Part shown: positions 44,185 through 55,525 of the stretch, in pieces
How the letters are laid out: each line of letters opens with the position of its first letter
Position numbering within the stretch: position 1 is the first letter of the stretch
Assembly: GCF_001642475.1 (NCBI RefSeq)
Contig: NW_019173951.1
Span: forward strand, 124,001-188,000
Length of the DNA stretch: 64,000 nt
From: Fonsecaea monophora
Lineage: Eukaryota > Ascomycota > Eurotiomycetes > Chaetothyriales > Herpotrichiellaceae
Reading direction: 5' to 3'
Notes under the pieces: model-generated
The model's database searches: none
Seen by the model: the letters and a program-made list of their open reading frames with translations, nothing else
Told to the model about the DNA's origin: nothing
Position numbers and translations under genes: made by a program

Positions 44185-46494
44185 TTACTTGACCTTGCCC
44201 ATGACTGTATCCATACCACGTTCCGCGTAGGTGCTTGCGGCTGCTCGCTTAACTGCGGTAATCATGCCACGATCCCAATCGTCGCGAGTCTTCAGTACGC
44301 CTTCCACCCAGCTCAGTTGAAGGTCCCAGAACTCGCGCTTGAATTGCTCGTACACCCGGACGACGTCGTTCTTGTCAGTTTCCAGCAGCTGGACAGTATA
44401 GTTCACGGCTTTCCACTTGGGTTTGATTGTCTCGTTGAAGGTGTCTGGGTATTTTTCGAAGAATGCGAATGCCGCGAGCACATCGTCTCTGAACCTTGCA
44501 GGGAACGGTTCACCCCGCCTGAACTTGGCGCCGCGATTGGTGCGGATGGATGTCAGATAGCTCACCAGCAGGGCGTCTGAAAGCTCTTCAATCAGAATGT
44601 CAATCAGCGAGGGATGCAGCACGGCGCTGTAGTCCCCAATATAGTCATCGTATGTGGTGGTAATCCGTTGCATTGCAGACTGCTCGTACCACTTGCCTGG
44701 GACGAATAGCTCCGTCATGATGGTCCGGAAGTCAACCCTGAATATAAGTTGAACAAATCGGTTGATGCAGTGAGTAGCCAGATCTACATAGCCATCTCGG
44801 AGGGCGTCCAGCTCCGTGGTTCCATTAGTAGACATGAATTTTGCCGAGGGTGGAGTGGGCAGTTTGACAAAGTCCTCTCTGAATCGTGTCAAGTATCCCT
44901 TTTGGGCGGTGGGATCATCTAGCACATCGCCAGCAGCATCATCCACACAGGCAATCTGATCATTGGCAATAGCGAGAAGCCAGTCTTGGAGCTGCTGTAA
45001 GGTTTCAAGTTGTTCCGAGGTTGGGTTTTTGTACCGCTCCACTTCTTCGTCGACCAGCCTCTCCCATTGCTGCTGCCGAGATTTCAGGGCACCGAACATG
45101 GCGCTCATAACGCCTTCAACAACATCTTCACGCTCAGAATCGCCTGCTGCAACGGCTTGCTCATGCAGCATACGCCACATATCGCCAAGCGTTTTGGTTC
45201 TGAAATGCCCGTCTGGATCCTGTTCGATGGCGTCTGGCGCTTTGGCCATGAAGTTCTTTCTGTCGGTAACGTACATTCGATCGATCCAAGAGTTGAGGGC
45301 TTTAGTGATGATGTTTCTGTAGTCGCGGATAAGGTCACCTTCCCGTGAATCCAGAACATGTGGTTTCAGCTGAGCCTGCGAGACGCCCAGCTTGTTCATT
45401 CTCTTGTAATAATCATCAATGAAGTGGACAATGCCCAACATTTGTGGGGGTCGGAGATCTTCGGCGTCCACAAAAGACATGAGAAAGTCGTGCATCTGCT
45501 TGTGGTAGATATCCACGTATGTGTTGAAGATCTTCCACTTTCTAGGGAAAAGTTTCTGCATTCCTTGTTTGACAGCATTAATGTCTTCAAAGAACCACCT
45601 AGTTTGACTCTTAAGTTTGGAAGGATCTTCTTGAAACTCCTGCCGCGTTTGGATGAATTTGCCCTCTGCGACATTTTCGATAGCCTGCATGAATTTCTCT
45701 TTGTATCCACGTGTTGCTTTGGGTCCGATGTTGAAAGATGTAAACTTGCTAACAAGATCTTGATGGTCCTTCTGGGCGTCTTGGAGCGCTCGAACGCGAT
45801 CGTCGTTCTTCTCCTCCGAAGCAAGGACGATGGCTAACCTTACGATGATGCTGGTGTCATCAGCACGTTGAACCAGGTCGATGAGATTCATGCAAATGAA
45901 TCCAATATGCTCATCGAAGAGCTCGACGATGTTGTCTAGCTGTTGAAACCAATCGAGCAGTGTCTGTTCCAGACTCGAGTCTCTTGCTCGCCGAATCTGA
46001 TCCAACGCTTCGTCTCGAAAGTCTCGTAGTCGCGTCAAGCGCATGTAGGCTTCCAGGAGATTTGGCTGTCTGTACAGATCGCTCTCGTCTTGTTCTAGAA
46101 GTCTCTGGACATACGAGCAATCTCTCTCGAAACTGTCGAGACCTGCCTGCATTGCACGGGTGGCCTCGAAATTCCGGTGTACTCTTGCGAGATAGTCCAA
46201 CTGAGGGAAGTTCTTGCGGATGGCCTGAGCCTGCTCGCAGAGATCATAAATGCTCTTCATCTCTTCCTTGATTTGTCCGACCAGTTTCTGCCCTTCGGAT
46301 AGGGTTGACATGCCATTTTGCGTGGTGTCCAGATGATCCTGCAATCCTTCTCTTAATCTGGCATCCACATCCCCCTTTTTACGATTGATTTCTGCCTTTA
46401 AACTTGTGATCTTTTCGAGATCTTCGGGGGTGCGAAGGACATCCTGAATCCGCGGCATGCCCACCGAGCCATGCGCGCTGACTCTACTGGACAT
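44185..46494 (-). CDS. SEC6: Exocyst complex subunit Sec6
   Basis: Uninterrupted frame of 769 aa from ATG 46494, the usual length for fungal Sec6. The N-terminus MPRIQDVLRTPEDLEKITSL and the coiled-coil-rich first about 200 residues match the family. The body is almost wholly alpha-helical with the helical-bundle repeats of exocyst (CATCHR) subunits, for example DINAVKQGMQKLFPRKWKIF (about 305) and LHPSLIDILIEELSDALLVS (about 640). Sec6 is part of the octameric exocyst that tethers secretory vesicles to the plasma membrane at growing hyphal tips and septa, and it binds the t-SNARE Sec9. There are no introns and no odd features. It is a strong synteny marker. Confidence 0.96.
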   Translation of the reverse strand: MSSRVSAHGSVGMPRIQDVLRTPEDLEKITSLKAEINRKKGDVDARLREGLQDHLDTTQNGMSTLSEGQKLVGQIKEEMKSIYDLCEQAQAIRKNFPQLDYLARVHRNFEATRAMQAGLDSFERDCSYVQRLLEQDESDLYRQPNLLEAYMRLTRLRDFRDEALDQIRRARDSSLEQTLLDWFQQLDNIVELFDEHIGFICMNLIDLVQRADDTSIIVRLAIVLASEEKNDDRVRALQDAQKDHQDLVSKFTSFNIGPKATRGYKEKFMQAIENVAEGKFIQTRQEFQEDPSKLKSQTRWFFEDINAVKQGMQKLFPRKWKIFNTYVDIYHKQMHDFLMSFVDAEDLRPPQMLGIVHFIDDYYKRMNKLGVSQAQLKPHVLDSREGDLIRDYRNIITKALNSWIDRMYVTDRKNFMAKAPDAIEQDPDGHFRTKTLGDMWRMLHEQAVAAGDSEREDVVEGVMSAMFGALKSRQQQWERLVDEEVERYKNPTSEQLETLQQLQDWLLAIANDQIACVDDAAGDVLDDPTAQKGYLTRFREDFVKLPTPPSAKFMSTNGTTELDALRDGYVDLATHCINRFVQLIFRVDFRTIMTELFVPGKWYEQSAMQRITTTYDDYIGDYSAVLHPSLIDILIEELSDALLVSYLTSIRTNRGAKFRRGEPFPARFRDDVLAAFAFFEKYPDTFNETIKPKWKAVNYTVQLLETDKNDVVRVYEQFKREFWDLQLSWVEGVLKTRDDWDRGMITAVKRAAASTYAERGMDTVMGKVK

Positions 46495-48548
46495 GTTGGC
46501 CGGAGGAGTCGACTTTGAGGGAAAGGTTTGAAGATTCGTGGAGGCCCCCGAGCGTGGCTGGGACTATCTGTAGTCCAAATGCATCAGTGCATACTCGTAC
46601 AGTTTCAATCCATCTAGTGAGAAGTGTGTTCTACTGTACAAGTAGATGTTAGACGGTTGGGTTCGTGTAGGCGATGTTTGAAGTGCGGTCGGAGGAGTGG
46701 AAAGCTGGGGTTCTGATTGGTGCGCTTGCAACCTCACATGTTCGCACGCAGTTCCCGTTATTCCGCTTATTGGGCTCAGCCGTAGTTTTGTTTGCTTCCA
46801 CTCTTCCTCCTAGTTCCACTTGCGTGCAAAGCCGTTCAATATGCGATGGGAGGTTTCACCGGAAGAATTGTTCCTCACGCACATTGGACAAGTAAAGGCA
46901 GGCTTTGAGGTCGACAGTTTCGCATTGCATGAAGACCGAGGAGAGTGTGCGTCACACTTACGTGGGTCCAAGGATACGGCGGTGGATTGTCCTCACGTCT
47001 AGCGAGGAGATGGGAGTCAGGAACAGCAGGGAACAGCATGGACATGAATGATTTGGTTCGGCCATTGCGAAGAAAAGAGTATATGAACGAAGCGGTCTGC
47101 GCCGGTCCAGATTGACGGTTCGTAACAAACTTGCGCAACACGCAACTTTGCTGTGATTTCGGGTTAGCGTGGAAGGTGGAGGGTGCCAGTGCTGCATTTC
47201 CAACAATCGCTGTAGCCAAATTATGCTTCACCATCCTTTTTTGATGCCCCTGTTCATCGACGGCCTCGAATTTTGACCGATCGAAAGCGCGTGTCTTGGA
47301 GGGACCAATCCTAGTTCAGAGATACCATTTTTCGTTGATGATAGGTCTGAGTTTAGAATACGGCGTCGATGGCTGCGGCCCTTCGTTTCACGCTGCTCCT
47401 TGCCCGGTTCACTCTTGATCCGTGGTGAGTCGAACGACGGGTTCTCTTTCGTGGCAGGGAATATTTTCTGTGTTCGCTGGTCCATTTCGGCAAACAAAAA
47501 TTCTCCTTGTGGCGTTATGTGTAGATTGTGGCCCGGTTCTATTGTAAAATCGTCTCCTAGGCTCACGTGTTTCCCTCCAACCGTGCAGGACTCATTGTAT
47601 GTAATGCCACTAGCTTCGCTATTCCCTTCTTCTTCCCAAGTAATACCGGCTCAAAGACATGGATGAACTGGGTGTTATTGAACTACGGTCTGCGTCAGCT
47701 TATTCTTAGGGAAAGGATATGTGTAACGAGCTGTCACATCTTTCAGGGAGGGTTGCTGAATATTGTATTTGTTCAATACAAGCAGTTTACCCTGTCGTGA
47801 GAAATGACTTTCGCCGCGAGCCCAGTCCGCGCAGGCTTTCAAAAAGCTGTCGTGTTCTGACATTGCCAGGATTGATGTGAGAGTTCTAATTACAACGCAG
47901 TTGCGCTGGAGGGAACAGGCTGCAAGCTGCAAGACCGACTGCAAACAAGACTGGTTTTGAAGTGAGGTCTACCCCACGCTCGTGCCTATCGTTGGGATGA
48001 GGCAATCGTTTGTCGGTTCCCTCATAACAGGACGTACAGATATGTGCATTAACCCCTGGTTTGCTGACGCTTCTTCACGAGGGTCACGTGGTGAGGCAAC
48101 CTCATCTGCCTTCCTAGCAGGTCCTTCACCCGCTACGGGCTGGTATGGTGTTCGGTCTGACCGTTTTTGTGACGCATTCAGAGAGGGGGGGGGGGGGGAG
48201 GGCCAAGCCTTGGACGACTTCAGTGGTAGCTGTAGGTGGAACCGCTCGGTGAATCTGGCCGGGTGAGAAGGACAAAATTCGTCTCTATGACTTGGGCACT
48301 GACTTTCCTCCAACCCCAGGGGTCTTCCACCTCCTGGATTAGTGATGGAACCTACCGAGGCAACCTAGCTACTAGCCAAAACTGGAGGAAGAGACATTTG
48401 AACTCAGGTTAAGGCTATTGCAATGACTACATGGTCAACGTGGTCGAGCATTCTCTGCGAAGCAACCCAGACCCAAGAGCTAACGAATGTCCTGTACCTT
48501 TGACATACATTTATCACAAAGCCCATAGTCCTCCAACATAGAGTAATC
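46495..48548. other. 2.1 kb spacer upstream of SEC6
   Basis: It holds the SEC6 promoter side and the 3' flank of the amino-acid permease, both minus strand. Small frames on both strands (up to about 119 codons) show no domain. A 14-base G run is listed separately. No RNA gene or mobile element is seen. Confidence 0.55.
48185..48198. repeat. 14-base G homopolymer
   Basis: An uninterrupted run of 14 G, flanked by GAGA and AGGG. Such runs are rare in fungal DNA and prone to sequencing length error. Confidence 0.9.
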
Positions 48549-50130
48549 TCATACCGAGTTCGAGTTGTCAGCACACGACCATGCGGCAGAGCCACCAGAG
48601 GCCTTGTATGAGTCAATGATGCCGACGACCGACCCATAGGTGCCCCCAATCATCAAAAAAGTGCCCGATACAATCACAAAGACACTCCAGCAGACCATCA
48701 GAGTCAGTTTGGTAGTCCGCTCGGCCTTGAATTTGCCCCAGTTGTCGTACAGCCACATACAACCCATGGGCTGGAACGACATGAGAGTTCCGAGCAAAGC
48801 ACCAATGAGGGACACTAGGCCACCGAAGACGGGAATGGCACTTGCAATAATATAGGCGATGATGGCATTCCCACCCGTACAGCCTAGCCAGGTAATCCAA
48901 TGTCTGGCAGTGCCCTCAGTAAGGTGATGGGTGCCACGCAAAAGTCGCACAAAAATGTACTTGGCCGGTAAGTGGATGACCAGAGTCGTTGTAACAATCA
49001 GCCCTGGGAGAGCAAAACCATAGGCAACCTTTTTAAGGAGGGCACCAGCTGATCCCAGAGCCGGAGACGCCACATACGAGCCGGCATAATAATAGACCAC
49101 CACACCGATGGTGATGTATGTCGCGGTAACAACACTCTGGCAGATAATGAGAGACCGTGTGTATTGTCGAGGATCTCGCATCTCAGAAACGATCGAAAAG
49201 AAAGCTGGTGTGCCGGCGTAAGCGAATACCAGGGACGAACAAGCCGAGATTGCGTCGGTGAAGGACGGGTTGTTCGTGATCTTGTAATCCGACACAAAGA
49301 CACCTTCTGTAGGTGCATCGGCAGGCCGATCCTGTACACCAACAGCGATGGTGACGGTGAAAACTATACAAGGTCAGCGTTGTCTTGACGACTCTCCCAC
49401 AAATAACATACTTGCAGTCAAGATGCATATCACTCCCACCCAAGCAAGCCACGATATCTTGCTCAGTGTCTGAATACTGGAGAGGCAGAATCCGATTATC
49501 GCAGCAACAGCGACAAAAACGGCAGTACATGCTCCATGTGTGGACACTGCGTTCAGGCCAATCGAGATGCCGAGCATGCCAGCACCAGCGACGAAGATCC
49601 AGTCTGTATAATGTTAGGAGGAGAACCATTGCTGGTTAGATGAACTCACAAAGCACAAATGCCAGACCAAAAATCTCGCGCCCGATACGACCAAACAACA
49701 GGTAGCCAACATCATCAATGCTATAGACAGAGCGGTGTCGAAGCTTGAAAACACCGACAATATAGTCTGACCATGTGGTGATGACAGCAATCGTTATCAG
49801 GCATATGATTCCAGGGATCATGCCGAGGACGTCGAAAACTGCTGGAATCGATAGGACCCCGAGACCAATCTGGGTCTTCATCATGAGAATGGCTGTTCCC
49901 AACCAACCGACCTAGAGAGCGTCGTCAGTCTTGTGCGGGACATCTTTCTGGAAACCACGGACATTGCGGTAATTCGGACCACCTTCAACAATCTCCCCAA
50001 AGACGTCGTCAACGATAGAAACCCGTCGTCCAGTTATAGAGAGGCGGCGTCCACCTTCGTCCACGCTATACGAGCGATACTCAGCCTCTTGAGCACCGAG
50101 GGATTTGTCGTCAATCTTCTCTTGATTCAT
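48549..50130 (-). CDS. Amino-acid transporter, AAAP family
   Basis: Four exons, 50130-49963, 49911-49650, 49603-49412 and 49363-48549 (introns of 51, 46 and 48 nt), give 478 aa with all phases consistent. The about 60-residue N-terminal tail is charged and ends GPNYRN; the next exon continues VGWLGTAILMMKTQIGLGVL, the first helix of this family, where most AAAP members have a KxxxGxG-type substrate region. About 11 helices follow, including YWIFVAGAGMLGIS, SLVFAYAGTPAFFSIVSEMRDP and LIVTTTLVIHLPAKYIFVRL. The family moves neutral or aromatic amino acids with protons across the plasma membrane or vacuole. The first intron has the uncommon donor GTCCGT and length 51, so if retained it keeps frame but ends in TAG. 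It is divergent from the seven-helix gene. Confidence 0.93.
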
Positions 50131-51358
50131 TTTGGAGAAATAGCAGGAGTCGTGCTTCAACAGCTGTCTTCCGACAATGTGTCAGGATACTCCATTCAGG
50201 GATGTGCCACGGTGCCATAGTTATAGTATTTTGCCTTTTGCCTTCTAGTTGTCGAAGGGAACATCAGTCGTGTGCTATCATTGGTGTCAGAAAGCCCGAC
50301 CGATTCTGCGAAATCCGGGGTCTAGCGCTGTCGGGATGCCCTCCGATATCTCGAGGTGCATCATCTGTTATACACCTAACCCAATACTGGATATTGGAAG
50401 CGCGTGAGGAACAAATCCGCGTGCCAGACTAGGTCTCCTTTCGCTCAAGCACAGACTGGGCACCAGTCGTCAGGAATCTCTGGGCCAACGGGTGTGTACC
50501 CGGTCCTTCTGACCGCAGAAACTGATGAACAGCTGATACGGAGAATGAATCCAGCTAGGACATACCTGGTTGCTGAGCGTAGATCAGCATTGATGCTTTC
50601 TTGGAGAGATGTGTTTGGTACACAGCCATCTAAGCATATGACTGACCAGACATTCTTCGACCCCAGTGATACCGTGAAGCACTCCTTGGCCTATCCCCAA
50701 GGAAGGCAGAAGCAAAAACAAGGCGAGAGGGGTAGGCTCGAGACATGGCATTTCACATTTCATCAAGATGTCGAGTTGACATTGACAGAAGAAACCTGGG
50801 CAAGGCCACCTTGTGGAGGGTTAATCACTCGGGATCTCGTCCGATGGCTCTGAGGCACTGCGATCAGAACGTCATTGAAACGTTGCGATTTGCTGCTACC
50901 CCAGTCGAGAGGCTGGGTATGCCTGTTCTTGTTAGTCACGATGGTTGGTGCGCGTGTCATGGTGTGTGATATGAAATCTGGGCATCTGCGTCTCTGGGTG
51001 TCTTCTGGGCTGCGCCGAGTCCCAGCTGAACGCAGGTGGCGAAACGTGGGGGAGGGGCGAAGAGGATCCGTGGATCCCAAGGTCCCAAGGCGGAGATGAA
51101 CCCACTGAACCACTCACCAACGCTCAAGCACTTGTCGACTTTCTTCAACCCGCTGGCGCAAAGTATGCCTATCTCTCAGAGGCTACGGGGAGGCCCATCC
51201 CTCTGGGCGCACCTTTTCCAACGCCAATATTCTTCCGCAAGAGTTTACGATCGCTGCTATCGCCTCACGACAACAAGCTCCTGTATCTGCTACCTGACAG
51301 CAGCAACCACAAATGCCAGACACCATGCTTCCAAGATAGCTCATTGCTGCCTCCAGAT
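50131..51358. promoter_or_regulatory. Divergent upstream region (permease / seven-helix gene)
   Basis: The permease (-) and the seven-helix protein (+) diverge across 1.2 kb. A plus-strand frame of about 149 codons (50404-50853) has no recognisable content. No operator is claimed. Confidence 0.45.
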
Positions 51359-52493
51359 ATGTCCTCTGACAATTACTACCAGAACGCCGTGAGGAAAAGG
51401 CCGTTCGATGGCCAATATACAGCCACCTCCGTTATCGTCACCCTGTCCATCGCATTGGCCTTCTACAACTCCCTAGAAATGGTGCTTCTGATTTTGACCA
51501 CCTTTAAGAGAAAGACAGGCCTATATTTCTGGAGCTTGAGCATCTGCAACTATGGCGTCGTGTCGTACACGCTGGGGATGACGTTGAGTTACTTTAACAT
51601 CTGCGACTTTTGGCTGAGTGGGCTTCTGCTCGACTCGGGATGGCTGTGCATGATTACCTGCCAATCTCTTGTCCTGTACTCGCGGTTGGGATTGATCCTC
51701 GATAATGTCAACATTCTGAGGGCAGTGAAGTGGATGATTATTGTCACCAGTGTGTTCATCGGAGGCCCTACGGTGATTCTGGACTGGGGCCACGCATATT
51801 CACCCAATCCAAAGTTTGCCCAAGCGTACTTTTACGTGGAGCATATTCAGATGACAATCATCACGCTCCAGGAGCTGATCATTTCCGGGCTCTACGTGTG
51901 GAAGACGATGGTTTTGCTCAGAGTCATTTCCAAGGAAAACACTCGGAGTATGATTTGGCAGCTCTTGACCATCAATGTTATGATTATCTGCATGGACGTA
52001 AGCTATCAACGAATCCAGACCATGTCCATAACTGACAATCTTCCAGACGGCGCTGGTCATGCTACAATACAAGCGTCTCCAGCTCTACCAAGAAAGCATC
52101 AAAGGCTTCGTCTACAGTGTCAAGTTGAAACTCGAGTTGAATATCCTCTCCAAGCTGGTGGACCTGGTGCAGCGAGATTCCATGGACAGATCGATGAATC
52201 TGGAAATCATTGACGCAAGCTCCCTCGCAGGACAGACGCAAGCAGCGGTGCGACGGGAGTCGTGGATACCAGACCATCTCGGCTCATGGGCGTCAACCAC
52301 GGACAAAGGAGTCGAGAAGCACATGGAGGAGGTCTACAACAGTAAGGCGGCAGACACATTTCCGGGCTCAAGACCATCGGATGAGGTCGATGGCATCACG
52401 CGGGTTTTTTCACAGAACTCTAGATATAGTGCGAGGACAGCGCGCCGAGAGTCTGACATTTTGTATGCAGAGGTCCTTCGCTCTATGAAGTAG
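51359..52493 (+). CDS. Fungal integral membrane protein, about seven helices
   Basis: Two exons, 51359-51997 and 52047-52493, joined over a 49-nt intron (GTAAGC ... ACTGAC ... TTCCAG), give 361 aa. ATG 51359 is the first in frame. About seven hydrophobic segments occupy residues 20-235, for example VIVTLSIALAFYNSLEMVLL, YFWSLSICNYGVVSYTLGM, LCMITCQSLVLYSRLGLIL, VKWMIIVTSVFIGGPTVIL and LLTINVMIICMDTALVMLQY. A cytosolic tail of about 125 residues follows, with a basic coiled-coil-like start and a Ser/Arg/Glu-rich end. This resembles uncharacterised fungal seven-helix proteins (receptor-like or rhodopsin-like DUF families). There is no retinal-lysine or known ligand motif that I can confirm. The same-strand downstream neighbour is the aminotransferase. 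Confidence 0.82.
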
Positions 52494-53242
52494 GATTGGC
52501 CCTGTTGAGGAAATAGATACTGCTCGATCTTATCTTTTCATTTGTCGTGAGATTGGTGTCCGACCTTGTATATTACACAGTGTCTTTCGGTCACTCACAG
52601 ATACTAGTGCTGGGCGTCTACAGAGAATACCCAAGCGATGTAATACTCTGAAGATACAGATCGAAATGGCTGAGATAGCGTCGCGATAGCCGAGATCAAA
52701 GGGTTGCAAATGCATCTAGAGCCCTGCACATTGACACCACCGTAATTGCTCATGGTTGTATCATGGTTGTTTTCCAGGTCTTGGACAAAGATTGTTATCG
52801 TCCATTTACCGCATCGCCGCATTGCGATTCGGCTGAGGCCGATCTCAATCCATCCATCCATCGGCAATCGGACATCGGCCACCGCATCCGACACAAACTC
52901 GTTACAAGCAACAATAATCGGGAACCGGGGCCGTACTTCGAATAATCGGGCGCCTCTACCGTGATCATTTCGAATCAATCCACGGGCAATACGCTCAGAA
53001 GGCATCCTGTTTCGCGTTCATTCGCATTGTTCGCCGTGTCTGTCCGGTTCTTAAAGATGTTCATCACGACATTCGTCTCGCGGTGCAGCATCGACGCTCC
53101 CTGGCTTGATCAAGGCTGAAGGCAGAAATTAGCAGCTCTTTGATCTCGGACGTTGAAGGAGGAAGGGAACTGTCACACACTTCTCTCCCACTCTCTGATG
53201 CGCACAAGTCTCCCTCTGTCCATCCGCTCGCTCTCACGAGGC
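52494..53242. other. Spacer upstream of the aminotransferase
   Basis: This 749-base gap holds the 3' flank of the membrane-protein gene and the aminotransferase promoter. An in-frame upstream ATG at 53198 is discussed as a possible alternative start. Nothing else is seen. Confidence 0.55.
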
Positions 53243-54904
53243 ATGTCGTTCTTCGAGCCCGCACCGCGGATCCCCAAAGACGCCATCTTCGCCCTCACCG
53301 CAAAGTACAACGACGACCCGGCCCCCGTGAAGGTCAATCTCGGACAAGGAAGCTATCGTGACGAGAACGGCCTGCCTTGGGTCCTCCCTGCGGTCCGTCG
53401 AGCGCGGAGGAGACTGACCGGTCCGAGTCTGGACCACGAGTATCTGCCTATTCTGGGCCTGCCAGAGTTTAGGAGCGCGGTTGCGGAACTCGTCTTTGGG
53501 TCAGGAGCTTATAGGGAACTGCGACATCGAGTATGTTCAGAGTGAAATTACCCAAGATGCTGTGCTGATTATGTCTCGTAGATAGCCAGCTCTCAGAGCC
53601 TCTCCGGCACCGGGAGCTTACATCTCGCGGGCGCCCTGATCGGGAACTACAGCTCGTTGGCTCGGCAAGTACTCGTGCCAGAGCCGACATGGTCGAATCA
53701 CCATCTCGTCTTCTCATCGCTGGGCTACCAAGTCCGCACGTTCCGCTACTACAACCGCGACACCAAGACGCTGGATATCAAATCGTACCTGGAGGCCCTG
53801 CGCTCCGCCGAGCCAGACTCGGTCGTCCTCGTCCACGCGTGCGCCCACAACCCGACCGGATGCGACCCGACACGAGAGCAGTGGCGGGAAATTGGCGGTG
53901 TGGTCAAAGAGAGACGGCTCTTCCCGCTCTTCGACGCCGCGTACCTGGGTTTCCGGTCGGGGGATTTTGACGAGGACGCATTTGCCATTCGCCATTTCGT
54001 TAACGAGCTGGGCTTGGAGGCCGCGGTGGCCGTCTCGTTTGCGAAGAACATGGGTCTTTACGGTAAGTCTTCCAGAAGACCAGAGCAACAAGAGAGAAAT
54101 TGCCGTTGTCTGAGCCGTTTTTATTACCATTTCCATCGCAATTGCTCATTCAGTCGTGGAACAGGCGAGCGCGTGGGTGCGACCCTCGTCGTGACCAAAT
54201 CCCCAGAAGTCGCCCAGAACTGCGACTCCGTGCTAGAGCGGCTACAGCGCTCGGAAATTTCGAATCCCCCAGCCTACGGCGCGAAGATCGCCACAGAAGT
54301 CCTGCGCGACCCGCTCCTGCGCAAGATGTGGTTCGACGACCTCAGGACCATGAGCGATCGCATCGCGGCCATGCGGTCCGCGCTGTACAACTTACTCGTT
54401 GAGAACGGTACGTTTTGTCAACCCCTCACCTGGGCTGCCGTTTACATTTATATATGGAATCAATCTCTGACAAAGCTCTGCTTTTTTTTTGTGTGGTACA
54501 GGCGCTCCAGGGACCTGGGACCATATCGTCCAGCAGTCGGGAATGTTTGGATTTCTGGGATTGCCGTACAGCGTCGTCGTGCAATTAAGAGGTGAGTGGT
54601 TACTGCGAACTCGAATTTATCCATGTCTGGAAATACATACACGCACACATACACACGTGCATACGTACCCCGTTGTCTGATCTATCTTATCCCCTTCCTG
54701 ACCCGTCCCGACCCGTCCTGACCGATGGGCCAAACAGACCGCCACCACATCTACATGGCCGACAACTCGCGCATCTCCATCGCGGGCCTCAACGAGACCA
54801 ACGTCGAATACGTCGCGCGCGCGATCACAGAGTGTTTGCTTTTAGAAGAAGATTCTCATTCTAGTAAAAGCGAGGAGACGTCGCCGCTGGCTCCGCATCT
54901 ATAG
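53243..54904 (+). CDS. Aspectate-type (aspartate) aminotransferase, PLP-dependent class I
   Basis: Five exons, 53243-53530, 53582-54062, 54165-54407, 54502-54591 and 54738-54904, give 422 aa; introns are 51, 102, 94 and 146 nt, and the last three are phase 1. Class I aspartate aminotransferase motifs are complete: VNLGQGSYRDENG near 30, SLSGTGSLHLAGA, the Asn-Pro region CAHNPTGCDP (N binds PLP O3'), and the Schiff-base lysine K251 in SFAKNMGLYGERVG. A carboxylate-binding arginine lies in NSRISIAG. The enzyme interconverts aspartate/2-oxoglutarate and oxaloacetate/glutamate. An in-frame ATG at 53198 would add MRTSLPLSIRSLSRG, a basic amphipathic presequence-like extension. The C-terminus reads APHL, not a canonical peroxisomal signal. 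The name 'aspartate aminotransferase' rests on motifs; a related aromatic substrate is possible. Confidence 0.93.
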
Positions 54905-55525
54905 ACAGATATAGACGGGTTTAGACAGATAAGATAGACAGAACAATATCTTTTGAGAGTTGTTGGGTCTTGTTTAGTGTCTTGTGCCGTGTAACATGTG
55001 TCATTGATAATGTGTCGACTGTATAGTCGGATGATATATGGGATATGGATGAGAGATGGCAGATGATCCGCCTCTCTTCTTGAACTCCTTGGTATCCAGG
55101 CCTCGGCCTCTAGCTTTGAGCATCCAGCACCCTTCCCGCAGCCTCTAAATACTCGTGGCTGCAGCAACCTCTCTCTGTGGTGTCAACCCAGCCAGACACA
55201 TGGCTGGTTTTCAGGGAGAAATAAAAGAGTCTCTCCTCTCACAATGTTCTTGGGAGGGTTGCGAGGTCCAGGAGTCAGCGAGCTTGATCAGGTACCCAAT
55301 TAAGGACGTTGTGGATGAGGTCAATGGGTGTCATTTCGATATTCGGCATGTCGGTAGTGAGTGACCTGTGGCCCGTCTCTCAGGCAGCCGGTCCGCCAGG
55401 CGGAGGCGTTGCCGTGATGTGCTATGCCATGCTGTGCTGTGCTGGCCCAGATAGTTGAGTGAGGGCAGACCTAGCGGTCAAGAGGGCTGTTCGCTCTTCA
55501 CGTCAAACCCTCTGATTTGGAGCCC
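54905..55525. other. Convergent 3' spacer
   Basis: This 621-base gap separates the aminotransferase (+) and Dal5-like (-) 3' ends. It is AT-richer near 54905-55040. No gene or repeat of note. Confidence 0.6.

Noticed and set aside
50404..50853. 149-codon plus-strand frame between the permease and the seven-helix gene
   Set aside because: No recognisable motif and no splice support; kept as promoter region.
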